DNA from: Yamagishiella unicocca
Lineage: Eukaryota; Chlorophyta; Chlorophyceae; Chlamydomonadales; Volvocaceae
Direction of reading: 5' to 3'
Assembly (NCBI GenBank): GCA_003116995.1
Contig: BDSL01000121.1
Span: 1-64,000 of the forward strand
DNA: 64,000 nucleotides
Of this stretch, positions 11,474 through 25,200 are shown in pieces (positions within the stretch are counted from its first letter, which is position 1; each line of letters begins with the position of its first letter). Position numbers and translations under genes: made by a program. Under the pieces are notes generated by a model, which searched no databases, was not told where the DNA came from, and saw nothing but the letters and a program-made list of their open reading frames with translations.

Positions 11474-13285
11474 TATGTTGGACCTTCTGGAATAGGTCAT
11501 TGCGAGCTGCTGTGCTCCAATGTCCTTCTGACGAGTGAAGTATGTGGCAAAAATTGGACGGTCAATCGATTTCCAAAATACTATTGTATTGCCATGCATC
11601 GTCGTTTTAAGACCGCCACAGTTACTGGAGCCAGGATCCCCTGTCGTACAATTTGCATGTTACCGCGAACGCGACGCCACATGTCCGAAACGCGACATTA
11701 CACTACCATATCATGGAAAATATATAAATTAATTGGAAGGATCGGTTTGCAATGAACAACATTGGTCGATACCACGGCATTTAGGATGTTATCGATATAG
11801 ATATGGCGAGCGAGCGTCATAGCAGTTGCAAGACATATTAGGCTTAGCTGCGAGGATACGTGGGGCCATAAGTTGTATTGCTGTAGATATTGACAAATTT
11901 TGGGATACAGAAAAATACATTTCTTGGATCCATGTGACATGTCTATACGAAAATACAAAGATCTTACAGTGTCCGCGAACCTGGCTGGGCAAGTCCAAGA
12001 CAAGCGGGGGGCACAATATCAAGACCTCGCTCGCTACGTACCACAAGCCAGCGCTAAGGAACTTCAGTACGACGGGCAGCCCCAATTAGCCAAGCCAAGA
12101 GGACGGGCGCGGGGAAGACGCAAAACTACCGGGCAAACGGGTGGAGCCCCAGGCATGGCACACCCACCAACATGGTCGCAGACAACAGAGACAACCAGCC
12201 GGATCAACCCGTACGAGAGGGAAACCGAAAAACAGCCCTGTACCCAGAAGGCAACAGACAGGCGGGCAAGTTGCCCACGAGCACCAGCAGGCAGCAGGAG
12301 CCGCCAGGTCCTTCAGGGCAGCCAGAATGCAGCCCGCAGCACACTGCCACGCGCTACGACAGAGCACGTAACTTGCACATACATCAGGTGCCGGTTTGTG
12401 GCCACTAGCGCTGAAAAGGCTCGAGATGGTGGGAATGCTCTTCCCCGGCTGTAGTCCAGCTGCGCCAGCTGCTGCTCCTGGGCTTTACAACTTAGCCGGT
12501 GCCAGGCGCGCCGTATATGACCCTGTCGTACCGCATTTCCGAAGTCGCTCCACAGCCACGCAGCCGCCACCATGCATCCCTCCGTATCCGTATGGGAAAT
12601 TAAAGGCTCCCACGCATTCACCCAAGACGAGAGTCACCTGAACACGTGCTGAAGGGCACGCAACAGCAAGGGCCGCTGGTGGTACAGGCCCTGTTCCCCC
12701 AAGCACTTCTCGCACGAACAGCTCATGTGCTGCCTGCCGACGGAGTGTCCGCGACCCCGGATACCTGCACAGCCGTCCCGACCCGAACTATCTAACAGTC
12801 ATCTCCCTCAGCGCCAGGGGCGGCCCCCTCCCAACCGCCACGCAGGCGTGCGGTCAGCATGGACGCCACCTCCCCAACCGCAGGCAGAGCATGCAGCAGG
12901 TAGGACCCCTACCTAGAGAGACGGTCTGTGCGTACTTCTAACTTCCTAAGCTTACTTTACAGCGTACGACAAGGGGGCAAGCTGTCCCTACCTGGCGGCG
13001 GTTAGCTTGCCGTGAGGGCAGGTTAAAAAACGTTGCTGTCAGTGGGAGGCCCCATACATGAAGCGCGTCAGATCAAAACACTGCTGCTGGTGGCATCCTC
13101 CTCGCCAACATTCCGGGTTTCATGTGTGGGTGATGAGATGTAAATGAAGCAAGGTACAGTACGTATGCATCTATCAACTGTTTTCCTACTAGCGCTAGTC
13201 GTCGCTATGATGTTTGAATGATGTAATACACGAATCGACTATGCGTCCTTTTGAAAATCGGCGAAAGCGGTGTTTTCTTTCCAAT
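11474..13285. other. Region between gene A start and gene B end
   Basis: Presumed gene A promoter and the downstream flank of gene B. An AT-rich TATATAAATT lies at 11,721-11,730, about 250 bp upstream of the ATG. 12,080-12,900 is GC-rich with overlapping open frames but no recognised domain. The duplication breakpoint is at 13,068. Confidence 0.45.
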
Positions 13286-16200
13286 TTACATTGCTTGTAC
13301 GTATTCGATCGGTGACGCACCTTGCTTCTCATAAGCACACCGGCCGTGCCAATACGACGTTGATGCGTTGAATTCGGACACATTTATCACCCAGCCAGTG
13401 CTGTAGTCGTCTCTGACATCGACAGTGAAACCCTTGCAGTATGGCATTGATGAGCAGGCGCTTTCTGGGTTGTCAATTCTACCAGGTATGGATCCTGGCA
13501 TCATGCTTGCATCAATAATCATATCATAGTGAAACATTTTGGGGCACGTTGTTTCTGCGGGTAGGGTACGGAGGGCAAACGTGTGGGATGCCTTTATTTT
13601 ATTTGTATTTAGATAGTTGGTAGCAAAACAAATGAACCAGATAGACGACAACCCGAAGTAAGGAATATTTTAACACCTGCTATCGATAGCAGCTAGATAG
13701 ATTTGGCAGAACACTTATGTTACTTGGGTAAATACGAAAGTAAAGGATACAGATTTCCATTACATATCCAGCAAACATATTAGCAAAACGTTGTAGCTGA
13801 ATACTGCTGGACACAGCTAAACACGGTTAAACAAAACTACCGCTTTCTTATTACTAGCTCAGGTGGCGCGAGCGTATAGGGTGTACTAACACCCTCACCG
13901 CCCCGCCCCCGTAATACATGCTAGGCCTAGTGCCAGCGTACTCATTATCATTATTATTATTACTCGCTCCAAGTTTCGTTTCAGCAGACAGGCATGCATA
14001 CATACATAGCAGGCACTCATGGGTCGCTAGCTCGCTCGACTGCAGATTGTAATTTATTCTGCTTCGTTACATTGATTGTATCTGTTTACTGAATATGAAA
14101 GTAATTCTGAATTTCCTTATGATAAATCGATGCATCATCAGCAAGACAGAGTGATCGATCGAGCGATGGCGGGGTCAAAAACAATAGGGTGACCAGCAGC
14201 AGCAACAGGTATATATAGTAGTTACATACCCTGCAACGAACCCTGTCTTCCAACCACGGAAAACTCCGTCCTTCCAACTATGTTATGCATTTCCTCTAAT
14301 TGTAGGTCTAAAGTAGTATGTGTAGTGACTTGCCTTCCTTTTTGTAGGTGCACATAGCGTACATGTAGTGGGTTCCTTGAATGGAAGGAATCACCCAACC
14401 CAAGCTGTAGTTTCCATCAACACCCACAATGAAACCCTGACTGCCTTTGTCCAGAGAACAGTAGCGGTCAGGGTCTTTAAGTGGTGTGCCAGCAGTGGAA
14501 ATCATGTCCTGTTTTAATTTGCCTGTGTTAACAGCATAGCTGTAGCCAACCTTGTCAGGACAGGATGTATCTGCATGCAGGCAACAGCACAGCAGAAATA
14601 ACGTTAAGATACGTATATACGTACCTATTATATTTATAACTGCTACGTAGGCACTATTACCGGACCATCTCTCATGAATTTGTGATAGCTTGACTACGTA
14701 GGTATTATTATATTAGGAGTAAGCTAGCATTATGCTACATACAAATGAATACTCCACGCATTAGACTACAATTAAATCCTTAATGCTGTGCGAAGCAAAG
14801 CCACGCAGTTAAGGCTATCGTGGCCCTTGCAGTACCATGTGTTGCTTGCGTGGTGGACACATATACCTTGCTTGTTGTAAGCACATCTGCCATGGTAGTA
14901 GGATGAAGATACGTTATATTGTGATAACTTGATGACCCAGCCTTTGCTGTAGTCATCGGCAGCGTCCATTATGAAACCCTGGCAATCTTGCCATAATGCA
15001 CAGACGCTTGCTGGGTCATCAATCACGTTAGAAGTTGAGTATTGGAATGTGCTTAAATCAGCTACCACATCGTAGCCAATTTTGCGTGGGCATGACGTTT
15101 CTGCGTGCAGAAGGTAAAAAGGCACATAAATCCTACTATATTAGCCGAATTGGTTGTACATACGTCACGCATGCATACATGTGCCTGGAGATCGATCCGC
15201 ATGCATGTATGTACAGTATGCCCTAGCCTGCTGACGATTGATATGACATGCAAACTCCTAAAACAACTGAACACTTTATAATTTGCTTATTCAGCCATCC
15301 ACGCACATAGCAGATCGACATATATAAAATCACTATGCGGCCACTACTGCCGTGTGCGTGGCTGTAATTTCCAAGCAGCGTTGTTTAACTGCAATGAATA
15401 GGCATCGAAACAGCAGATCCATTTCACGGTTCACGGCAGCCCCCTACCGTGCATGCATGCCTATGCATGCATTTAACTATCAATTGTCAAGACAGTGTGT
15501 AACGTTTAATTGCAAATGAGTGCAGTAGCTAGTAGTAAGCAGTAGCCTTATTACTTCGCCTCATTCTTGGTTGTGGTTCACTTTCAGCTTCATCCAGTCA
15601 CGCACGCGTGCACCTAAGCTACCGTCATGACCTTACCACGAAATGCACGCAGAATCACCCGCATCATCCATTTTAGTACGTACGATACTTATTGATGGTT
15701 ACGTACGTACGGACGTATGGACGATGGGACCTACCTGTCTTCTGGTAAGTGCAAACACCATGCAGGTACGAATTTCCTTGAGTGGAAGGAATCATCCAAC
15801 CCATGCTGTAGTTTCCATCAATACCAACAATGAAACCCTGGCGGTCTTTGTTCACCAAACAATAGCGTGCAGGGTCCACGAGCCCCGTCCCTGTGGACAG
15901 CAATTCTTTCTTCGATTTGCCGTTGTCGACAACATAGTTGAACCCGCCTACATCAGGGCAGGATGTTGCTGCAGGCAGCAGAGGCAGCATGAGGACAGGT
16001 CATGCATATTTTGATATACCGTGATAAGTTCGTTGATAGATAGGCTGCGTGCGTGGTAATAATCTGCACACACTTTCCTTGATGCAATCACGAATAGGTT
16101 GCTGATTCACCGTATGCTGGCATTGCAGAAATAAATGGATGCACGCATGGTATTTAGGTTCCAACCCCTTTCTTCCAAGCGCCTGCTTCGTTAGTTGCAC

Positions 16201-19200
16201 GCGTTTGAATGTATACCGTGGTGATGCAGAAAATACCGTTTTCCTTAAATGGAGCAATACTTGCAGGAAACACAGGCAAGGACGGAAGAGAGCGAGGTAT
16301 GTACATACTTGGAAAAATGAACAAACGAACAAAAACACAAATGCGTTAATGCCCTATCTATGGCGGGCAGCCGAATCGTAGTAAAACACTCATCATACGC
16401 CACTCCTAACCGGTCCGGTGGGTCTACGACCAGACCGGACGTTCTTTCTGAACATACTCCTGCTCATCATGATTGTTCCTGATTATTATTGCTTAATGAG
16501 AATCGATGCCAACGACCAGGTCGTCATTGCAACACTTCACACAGCTAGCTTTTTATGTTTGTAATGTTTGCCAAATCGAGCCCCGCGGCATGACCGGTCT
16601 GGTAGATAGTGGAGCCGATTGTACCACTACTCGACCCCCCTGCCGCTCCCGCATCGGAATCTGTGACGCAGAAACACAAGCATGCGCATGCAATTATATA
16701 TCCGGTGTAGATACGTAGTAGGATCGGCGACCGGCGGTCCGGTTGTGGAGCCAATTGCATCGTTCGAACCCACTACTACAACTGCAGCTCCGTCCGCACA
16801 TACATTCCAGCAGTATATATGCATGTACGTAGTTACGGCTTACCTCGTTTTATGTAAGCACACCTGCTGTGCCAATAGCTATACGTGAACACGTTGGTGT
16901 CGTACAGCTTGATTAAGCCAGTGCTGTAGTCATCTTCAGGGTCCATTATGAACCCCTGACAGGTTTGGTTTACTGAGCATAGACTTGCAGGGTCGCCAAC
17001 CCGGTCAGCAAAGGACTCTTGGTACGAGGCGTATAAGGTGAGGGCATATGTTGCATCCTTTTTCGAATCATAGCCAGACCTGGCTGGGCATGCCGTTATT
17101 GCATCTGCAGGCAGGATATGTACACACGCACAATGCAATTATCTTTGCTTGATGGTTCGAACGTACAAGCAAAGTGGAAAGAGCAGATGACGACGCTGTC
17201 ATCATTTAACCTACGTACATATGGCACGGCAATTAAATACACTAGTAAGCAAACCACTAGATGTTCACGCAGGCGGCCGTAAGTAGGTGGCACGATAGCT
17301 TGTTGATGAGTGCTATTGTTATGGTTGGCTGGTGTATGTGCTCCGCCGCCAGGAGGTACTGCTGTACGTACACATACTTGATATGATTGCTTGAGGTGTG
17401 CGTGCCCCCTATACTGTAGATAGGGCCCTAATTATTAAATACAACGCATTTTGTTGATTATTACAGTCCTGTCTGGAAATGTTGGAAATTGATTGCTGTT
17501 GCTTGATTGCTTTCTATACTATTGCGACCCGTAATAATAGGGTAATAAGGATAACGAATGCCATCACTACTGATCGATAGCCGGTAGATAGGTATATACC
17601 GTTCATAGCATAGTCCCATATCAATAATTGTTGACCTTGTCCGTAGTATCCTTATTACTTCGTTGTCTATGTTCAACGCAGGGTTATTGCCACCGCTCAT
17701 TATTACCCTAGCTAGACAAAAGCCATTTTTTTGCTTTTTTTTCTTGTTCTAGGCTCTCTAATATATCATTCTATTGGCCTCTTGGTACGAGGCGTATAAG
17801 GTGAGGGCATATGTTGCATCCTTTTTCGAATCATAGCCAGACCTGGCTGGGCATGCCGTTATTGCATCTGCAGGCAGGATATGTACACACGCACAATGCA
17901 ATTATCTTTGCTTGATGGTTCGAACGTACAAGCAAAGTGGAAAGAGCAGATGACGACGCTGTCATCATTTAACCTACGTACATATGGCACGGCAATTAAA
18001 TACACTAGTAAGCAAACCACTAGATGTTCACGCAGGCGGCCGTAAGTAGGTGGCACGATAGCTTGTTGATGAGTGCTATTGTTATGGTTGGCTGGTGTAT
18101 GTGCTCCGCCGCCAGGAGGTACTGCTGTACGTACACATACTTGATATGATTGCTTGAGGTGTGCGTGCCCCCTATACTGTAGATAGGGCCCTAATTATTA
18201 AATACAACGCATTTTGTTGATTATTACAGTCCTGTCTGGAAATGTTGGAAATTGATTGCTGTTGCTTGATTGCTTTCTATACTATTGCGACCCGTAATAA
18301 TAGGGTAATAAGGATAACGAATGCCATCACTACTGATCGATAGCCGGTAGATAGGTATATACCGTTCATAGCATAGTCCCATATCAATAATTGTTGACCT
18401 TGTCCGTAGTATCCTTATTACTTCGTTGTCTATGTTCAACGCAGGGTTATTGCCACCGCTCATTATTACCCTAGCTAGACAAAAGCCATTTTTTTGCTTT
18501 TTTTTCTTGTTCTAGGCTCTCTAATATATCATTCTATTGGCCTTAACATGATCTACTACCTAATCCTGCGGCAGCTTTGATATTACTTACTTCAGTGATT
18601 GTCGTACATTCCCCCTATGTAAACATGTCTAGACAAATCGGGCCCTCGGGAATTCCTATCGTCGCCTGCCTTATGGCGGCGCCATTTGCCTTGCATTTCT
18701 TTTATTATGTCTCTATGACCTTATCTCTTTCCATTGTTCCAAACGCAAGTCACCACCTTGCTCTTTCGCCTCCCTTCCATCCTTTCATAGCTGCATGCCC
18801 GCTTGGCCGCGCTACACCTTTAGTTCTCCTTCTTTTCTTCTCCTTCTCTTTACTTTAAACGCTTTCTGTTTGTACGCAAGCTTCTTTTCCTGGGATTCGT
18901 CCCTTGCCCGCACCAACATTACTGGCAGATGGCCGCCATCATCCCCGGAAGTTTCGTATCCCAGGTTATCAATTATGCCCTTTTCATTCACGACGTCAGT
19001 TCTACAAGGAACTGCTCCTCAGTGCGCGTTTCCACGGCCTCGGTTCCGCCTTCCTGGTCGCCGGGACAAGCTCCGGATCCACAGTGAGGACGAGCGCCGT
19101 GCGAAGCTCTCCGGGGCGCTCTCTGTAGCGCTCCTATTCCAATATAATGCCATGCATGCACCACAACAAAGTCAATTGTCGAGTATGCCGCTTTGAGCAG

Positions 19201-22200
19201 CGGCCCCTATAAAATTTTCATACCACATCCCGTCGGACGACCTAAAAAACTGACGCCCTTTGGCACAAGGCCATGCGGACAACGCTATTTCGATTCGTCA
19301 TTGGCGCAGCTATGCTACAATTCGCTATGACGTCGTCATCGCCTACTGGTAGGTTTCCCGAGTCAATGTCGACATGATGCCCACATTTTCTGACCCACTG
19401 TACTTTTTGCAACTACCCATACGTACTTTTGCACCTATTTACGTATGCCATTGTTCTGCTTCAGGGCCGCCAGAACCTGCCGCTGGTTCTGCCCCACGTC
19501 GATTCGGTCCGCGGTCAACGCCACGGCCATGTCGTTCAATCCTGTCGCCTGCTATTGTTATCCTCGTCTTATATATCTTGTTCGTCTCTCTCAACGTTGG
19601 CCAAGCCGCTAGAAACCCTAAATACAGCTTCTGACATCCAGAAGACCTAAAAAAACTTAACCCCGACCTTTCAGATGCTGTCATCCAGCGCCTTACACGC
19701 CACCAGGCAACCACTGTGGTTGATTCGTATTGAACTGCCGCCGGGAAAAAAAGGCGGGTCCTGGGGTTGCAACCCAAAGGGCAAATATGCTAAACGGGAT
19801 GCTGTTGCTGATGGTGGTGGCGACGGCAGCGATCATGGCCCCAGTCGGGGGCACATGGTACTGCTGCTGGCGCATCTACTTCACGGGGTGACTGACACTC
19901 AAAACCTCAGTGGGGGTGGTTCTGGGAGTCTTCAGCATGCCTTGGCTGCTTCTTGTGTCCATGCACCTCTCTCTGCCAAAGTAACGTGCTACCATGTGAA
20001 CTGGCCACTCCCATGGTAGCACGTTACTTTCGCATAAAGATTGTTGTTTTTTTATTATTTTATTCAGCGCTAACTTTGCGCTCTTAGGGTCTTCCGTCGC
20101 ACTATTCATTTCGCGCACAGATCGTATTTCAGACTTTTGGTTTTTTGTATTATAATACCTTTCCCCAATCATTCCCCTATTGACGCCGCAACAAAAGAGG
20201 GGAGGATCGTGGGGGAGCGGGGCGGCAGCTCCGCGATCCCCACGACCCGTCCCCTAACCTTCACTTCTTCAAAACGAAACGCCTCAATTTGCGGGATGAG
20301 CGGTGGCCCAGCATTTAAAAGCATGATTATATATATACCCGGTATAAAAGGGCGGCGGAGTCCTCTAGCTCGCTCCTCTGGCCCCTAATACAGGCCAAGG
20401 CAGGCTGTGATTGGCGGCCGGGCCGGCGTAATAATATACATATGAATCTAGTGTGACCCTATTATTAAAATCATAAAATGCTACAAACCCTAAATTATCC
20501 GAGGCCTGAACCCCTAAAACCTTATAGTATTTCATACCAAGCTGGAGATAGACAGCTGTCTATCTGCAGCGTTAACATAGGGTTGGCGGCCGCTAGACAG
20601 GTAGGAAGATAGAGGGCATCGGGACGACGACGGCGGTGTACAGCAACGGAGACGAAGCATTAATTGGTGATCCAGCCATTTATTTCCCTCCATTAAGGTG
20701 ACGCGCCGGGGCCTGATGAAGATCGATAACGAACATCCAAAATAAAACTTCCAGCCTGACGCACCAACGCACCTTGTTTCTTATAATAACACCTGCCATG
20801 CCAATACGATGTTGATATGTTATACCTTGACAGCTGGGTCCAGCCAGTGTTGTGGTTACCATCTTCGTCCGTGATGAAGCCCTCACAGTCTTGGTTAATT
20901 GAGCAGGACCTTGCTGGGTCGGCCGTCCGGCTAGGTGGGTTGTACTCTTGTACGGTGCCTGTATCCGTAGATGCTTTGTAAGCAGAACGTATGGGGCATG
21001 TTGTGTCTGCAGAAGGCACAGAATTACATGTATGGTGATTGAGGGTTTTTTATATGTGGTATGTGCATGCGTGGTAATGAAGGCGTGCAGCAGTCAATAA
21101 TGTATGTGGAATTCACCCATGCAGCGGTCAATGTGGAATTCACTGAAAGGTAGGGCACCCGTGCGTGTGCCGTGCACTTCATGTAGCGATCGATGTGTCT
21201 TTCGTTTATAAGTAGTTAGGTTGGCAACAAATATAGGTGATGTTATGCGAGCAACCAAGTAAGAGCGACGGAGGGCAAATTGCTTGGTAACCACGCACAG
21301 GTAGATACAAATAAAGGGTAATGGCATCACACGCAAGCAGTCTAATTGTTCTTGAAAGTCATTGTACTGCATGTATGTCTATCTGGGTATATATGTTATA
21401 CGCTCACAACCTACCCCGCTTTATGTAAATACACGAACCATGCCGATAGTACCCTGTTCGAGGAGACCTCTTCATATAGCCAGCTGTGAAGTCACCATCA
21501 AAGCCCACAACGAACCCCGGGCAGTCGCTCCTGAGAGAGCAGTCCCATGCAGCATCGTCACTTCTGCCAGCAACGTCGTAATCAGAACCTTGGTCGTTGT
21601 CGGGGACTGCATCATAGGCATACTTCTGAGGACAGGCAGTTTCTGCAGACATGCGTGCATACCAATGGATGAATATATGGAGTTCAATAATATCTGGAAG
21701 CCAGGACGTTATAAGCCGATCTATGTTAATTAAATGCATCGATGGTGTATTAGAAATAAATTCAGTTCGACGAATAATTGAATGCGTGCCACATAAATAA
21801 ATATAGTACTTCGCCTTTATGTTTGGTCTCAAGTAGTACGAGGTATTAGCCGCCTAGCCTATTACACTCGTCCCTGAAACTAGTTCACCACTACCCGTAA
21901 TAGATGCCATCCAATGATCGAGGCCGTTTGTGTGTATGTCAAGGAGAGGCGGGCTTACTTGCCTGTATATAGACGTCAACTGGTAAATGAAACATCGCAT
22001 AACAAATGCCCAGGTCAAAACCAAAAATAAAGTGATCGAGCGGGTAGTTATTAGGAAACGTTCACGCATACATCCATACATATATAGCAGGCTCATGATC
22101 CATAGCAAAAATCCTTCCATCCACGCATAGTAAAATAAAAACCATAACAAACCCAGCCATAATAGAAAAAATATATGATCACAAATAAAACACATATCTA

Positions 22201-25200
22201 GGTATCCATGATATGGCGGTAACTTCAATTTTATAAACCCCATCCACGCACCTCGTTTCTTGTAGACACAAGTCCCATGTCTGTAGTACCAAGTTTCGAG
22301 AGACAATTTCATCCAGCCAGCTATGTAGTCGCCATCAATGCCGGCCACAATGAACCCCTGGCAGTCGCTGTTAAATGTGCAATCCCTTCCAACATTTCCC
22401 GTATAGATGTCGAATTCTGAATAATCTTGATAGGCATCGGTCACCGCATCATAAGGGTACACACCAGGGCAATCAGTTCCTGCATACGTACGTATAGGAG
22501 GGATAGTCATACGCATTGATTTTACAGACCAGAGCAATTTTAAGCAGATTATTGATAACCAGTCGGTTGCTTATTAGAGATTTGGAACTGAAGGCAGAAC
22601 GAACCACTGGTTCTTGCTTGGCAAGAGGCATGCAGCGAGGTAGGGGCACCATCCATCCCAGCAGCTAGACCAACAGGTGGAGATACCATGACATTCGGTT
22701 CATAGTGTCCACGGACATAATGTGTGGCAGTAGCATTTGTTAACAGTACGTAGTACGTGGGCGCGCACACATACGTACGTTGGTTACACGGCATACCCTA
22801 GTAAAGAAGGCTTTGTTCACAAAATAAACAGGGCATCAGCAAAATTGGTTTAGTAGAAGCTGTCAAACTCCAAGCAACGAAGGTGCTGTTCGTACAGTTG
22901 ATTTCCGAATTGCAGCACGTTCCTTTTATAAACAAAACACTCGCAAAACGGTAAGGCAGGTCGCAAATAAACATTTATTAAGAGCAGCAGTACAGTAGTG
23001 TGCATCATCAGATTATCACGGCAGGCGGTCAACCATCAGGCAGCAAGTGGGTGCGTGCGTGCAGATAGAGAGTCAGAGTCGGGCTCCTAAGCTTGTTTAG
23101 CCACTCCAGCCGATGTTAAAAAAACAAAGCAGACAGTGGTTCGTTGTCGTTCATGTATTATTGTGCAGTATTATTCCACTTCAGTAAGGATACCAATACT
23201 TGAGAAGTGCACAACTATTGATCTATCTACCGCCAAAGGATTACATATAATAATGCATGCATATATATATGCTATATACGTACGACGAAGGCGGAATACA
23301 GTACTTAGTGGGCGGGTATGGTAGAAATAAATGAGCGATCGAAGAAAGTACCAGCAGCATGGCTCCGTCCTTGCTTTATTCCCAAGTTGATCGATCCACA
23401 CTTCAGCATAATTACTTCAGCCACGATCGATAGGAAACACGTGAGGTCACGCATAATAATCGACACGCAGCAGCAGATAAAGGTAAACAGCCACGGACGA
23501 AGTTACACACCTGTCTTCTGGTAGCTGCACACACCGTACGCCTCCATAGTGTCTTGAACAGATATCATCGTCCAGCCCGTATCCCTACCAACATCCAACA
23601 CGAAGCCCTGACACTCTTCTGTAGATGAGCAAACACGTTCAGGGTCGTAGATGCGTTCATCATCCGTCAGAGCTTCCGTAGGTCTGACGTCGACAGTATA
23701 ACTGTATCCGATCTTGTCAGGGCATGATGTTACTGTATGTGCACATAAGCAGCATGCCGAGAGTTATTGAGGATATGTGATCGACCACGCAATACATGGG
23801 CCGCGGCGGTGTCGATTGATTGTGCTGGCTGCCGTGGAGGCGGGGGGCTAGCAATGGACATACGTGCGTATGCACCTTTCGTCGCACCTTAGCTGTTCTA
23901 TTTGAACATAAGCATTTTTTTCTTTCTATCTGCTAAAACCTTCGACTAATTTTCAACACACATACAGCGAGCAGCTGCAGGTACATTTACCCTATCTACA
24001 TAAACAAGTATTGTGTCGCTCGTGTAATACTACTAAACGGGCTTCGCGCGCTCGCTTGTGAGGTCTTATCAATACATACAACGTACGTACATACATACTT
24101 GGGGTTGTGCCAAGCATGTAGCGCCATGAGCTATCCGTCTGCAGCAGGACTTCCCCGGTTTGGAAATTGATCAGTGATGCCAGGATTCCAGCAGGGTTTT
24201 CGCCATTGGGTCCCCAGGTATCCCAGGGAAATTTTGCGTTGACGGCGTGCAGTGTGACTGTATGGATGCCTGGGCTCAGAGTATGAACTGCTCGCAGGGG
24301 CACACTGCTGCTGCCAGCACGGCCAACATACTCCTCATCAATGTAGGCATACGCCACGTCATCTACGGCCACGTCAAGCCGCACAGTAATATTCGCATTC
24401 GTGCTGAAGGTATTGATGAACACGGGGTAAACGTCCCACGGGGCAGACTTGTCAGCGTCCTCTTTTGACCATATCCAATTTGCTGCACGCAAGTAAGGAT
24501 GCCCCAAGAATGAATCCCAGGGAGTAGGCCATCCACGATCATCAGCAGGGCTTCCAAGGACTGAGGCGCCTGTGAATAAGTCGAATACAGCGGATGGAAA
24601 CATGCATGATACTATTTGCAATAATAATAACGAGTTATTAAATACGTGTACACAATTATTACCTACGTACTCGCCTTCGTTGCTTGGCGTCCTGCATGAA
24701 GGTCTACGAGCTCGATCGAGCCAGATCGATCGAGCATCGATATCTATATATCTATACCTTACTTGTTGAGTAATGCACACCATGTAAGCATACATACACG
24801 TGCAGCAGTAGTGCGTATAAACATTAATGCGCACCATGTATGCATACATACACGTGCAGCAGTGCGTATATACATGAATGCATACATGCATGTTTAATGC
24901 AAGTGATGACAGACACGCTCCATATATACATACATCGCACCCATGCAGCATATGGGATACATTGGGTCTATTCTTACATGTCTATTACATGTCTATTCTT
25001 ACACAGCTACATATACATACGCATACTGACTGGTCAAGCAAGCACTACTACATTCGTTCCAGCAAGCACCACTACTACACTCGTATATAGTATGTACCTA
25101 GGATAGGAGCACCGTTTACATCATTGTCAAGCAAGTCATCAACTCACGTGTCTTCAAGTAAGTGCAGACACGATGCCAGTAAACTGTATCTTGGGCGGAT

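Larger units (their letters stand above)
1..13068. repeat. Segmental duplication, copy A (left edge not seen)
   Basis: Matches 25,717-38,789 in the same orientation and almost base for base. It carries the 5' end, first exon and five further exons of the modular gene. Offset drifts from 25,716 to 25,732 in the first 3.2 kb through single-base, mainly homopolymer, gaps. It then stays constant except for one CATA unit at about 8 kb and 15 bp at 9,050-9,064. Ends after AAGCGCGT at 13,068. Confidence 0.97.

Noticed and set aside
12080..12900. Possible gag-like open frame (GC-rich, basic and Pro-rich)
   Set aside because: No zinc knuckle, protease or reverse transcriptase motif; several frames are equally open.
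17520..17560. Homing-endonuclease-like site (TAGGGTAATAAGGATAACG)
   Set aside because: Only loosely resembles I-SceI; no endonuclease gene nearby.
24833..24951. N-terminal extension of the jelly-roll 2 frame (Cys/Tyr/His-rich)
   Set aside because: Lies before the CAG acceptor at 24,570 and is low-complexity CATA-type sequence, so intronic.
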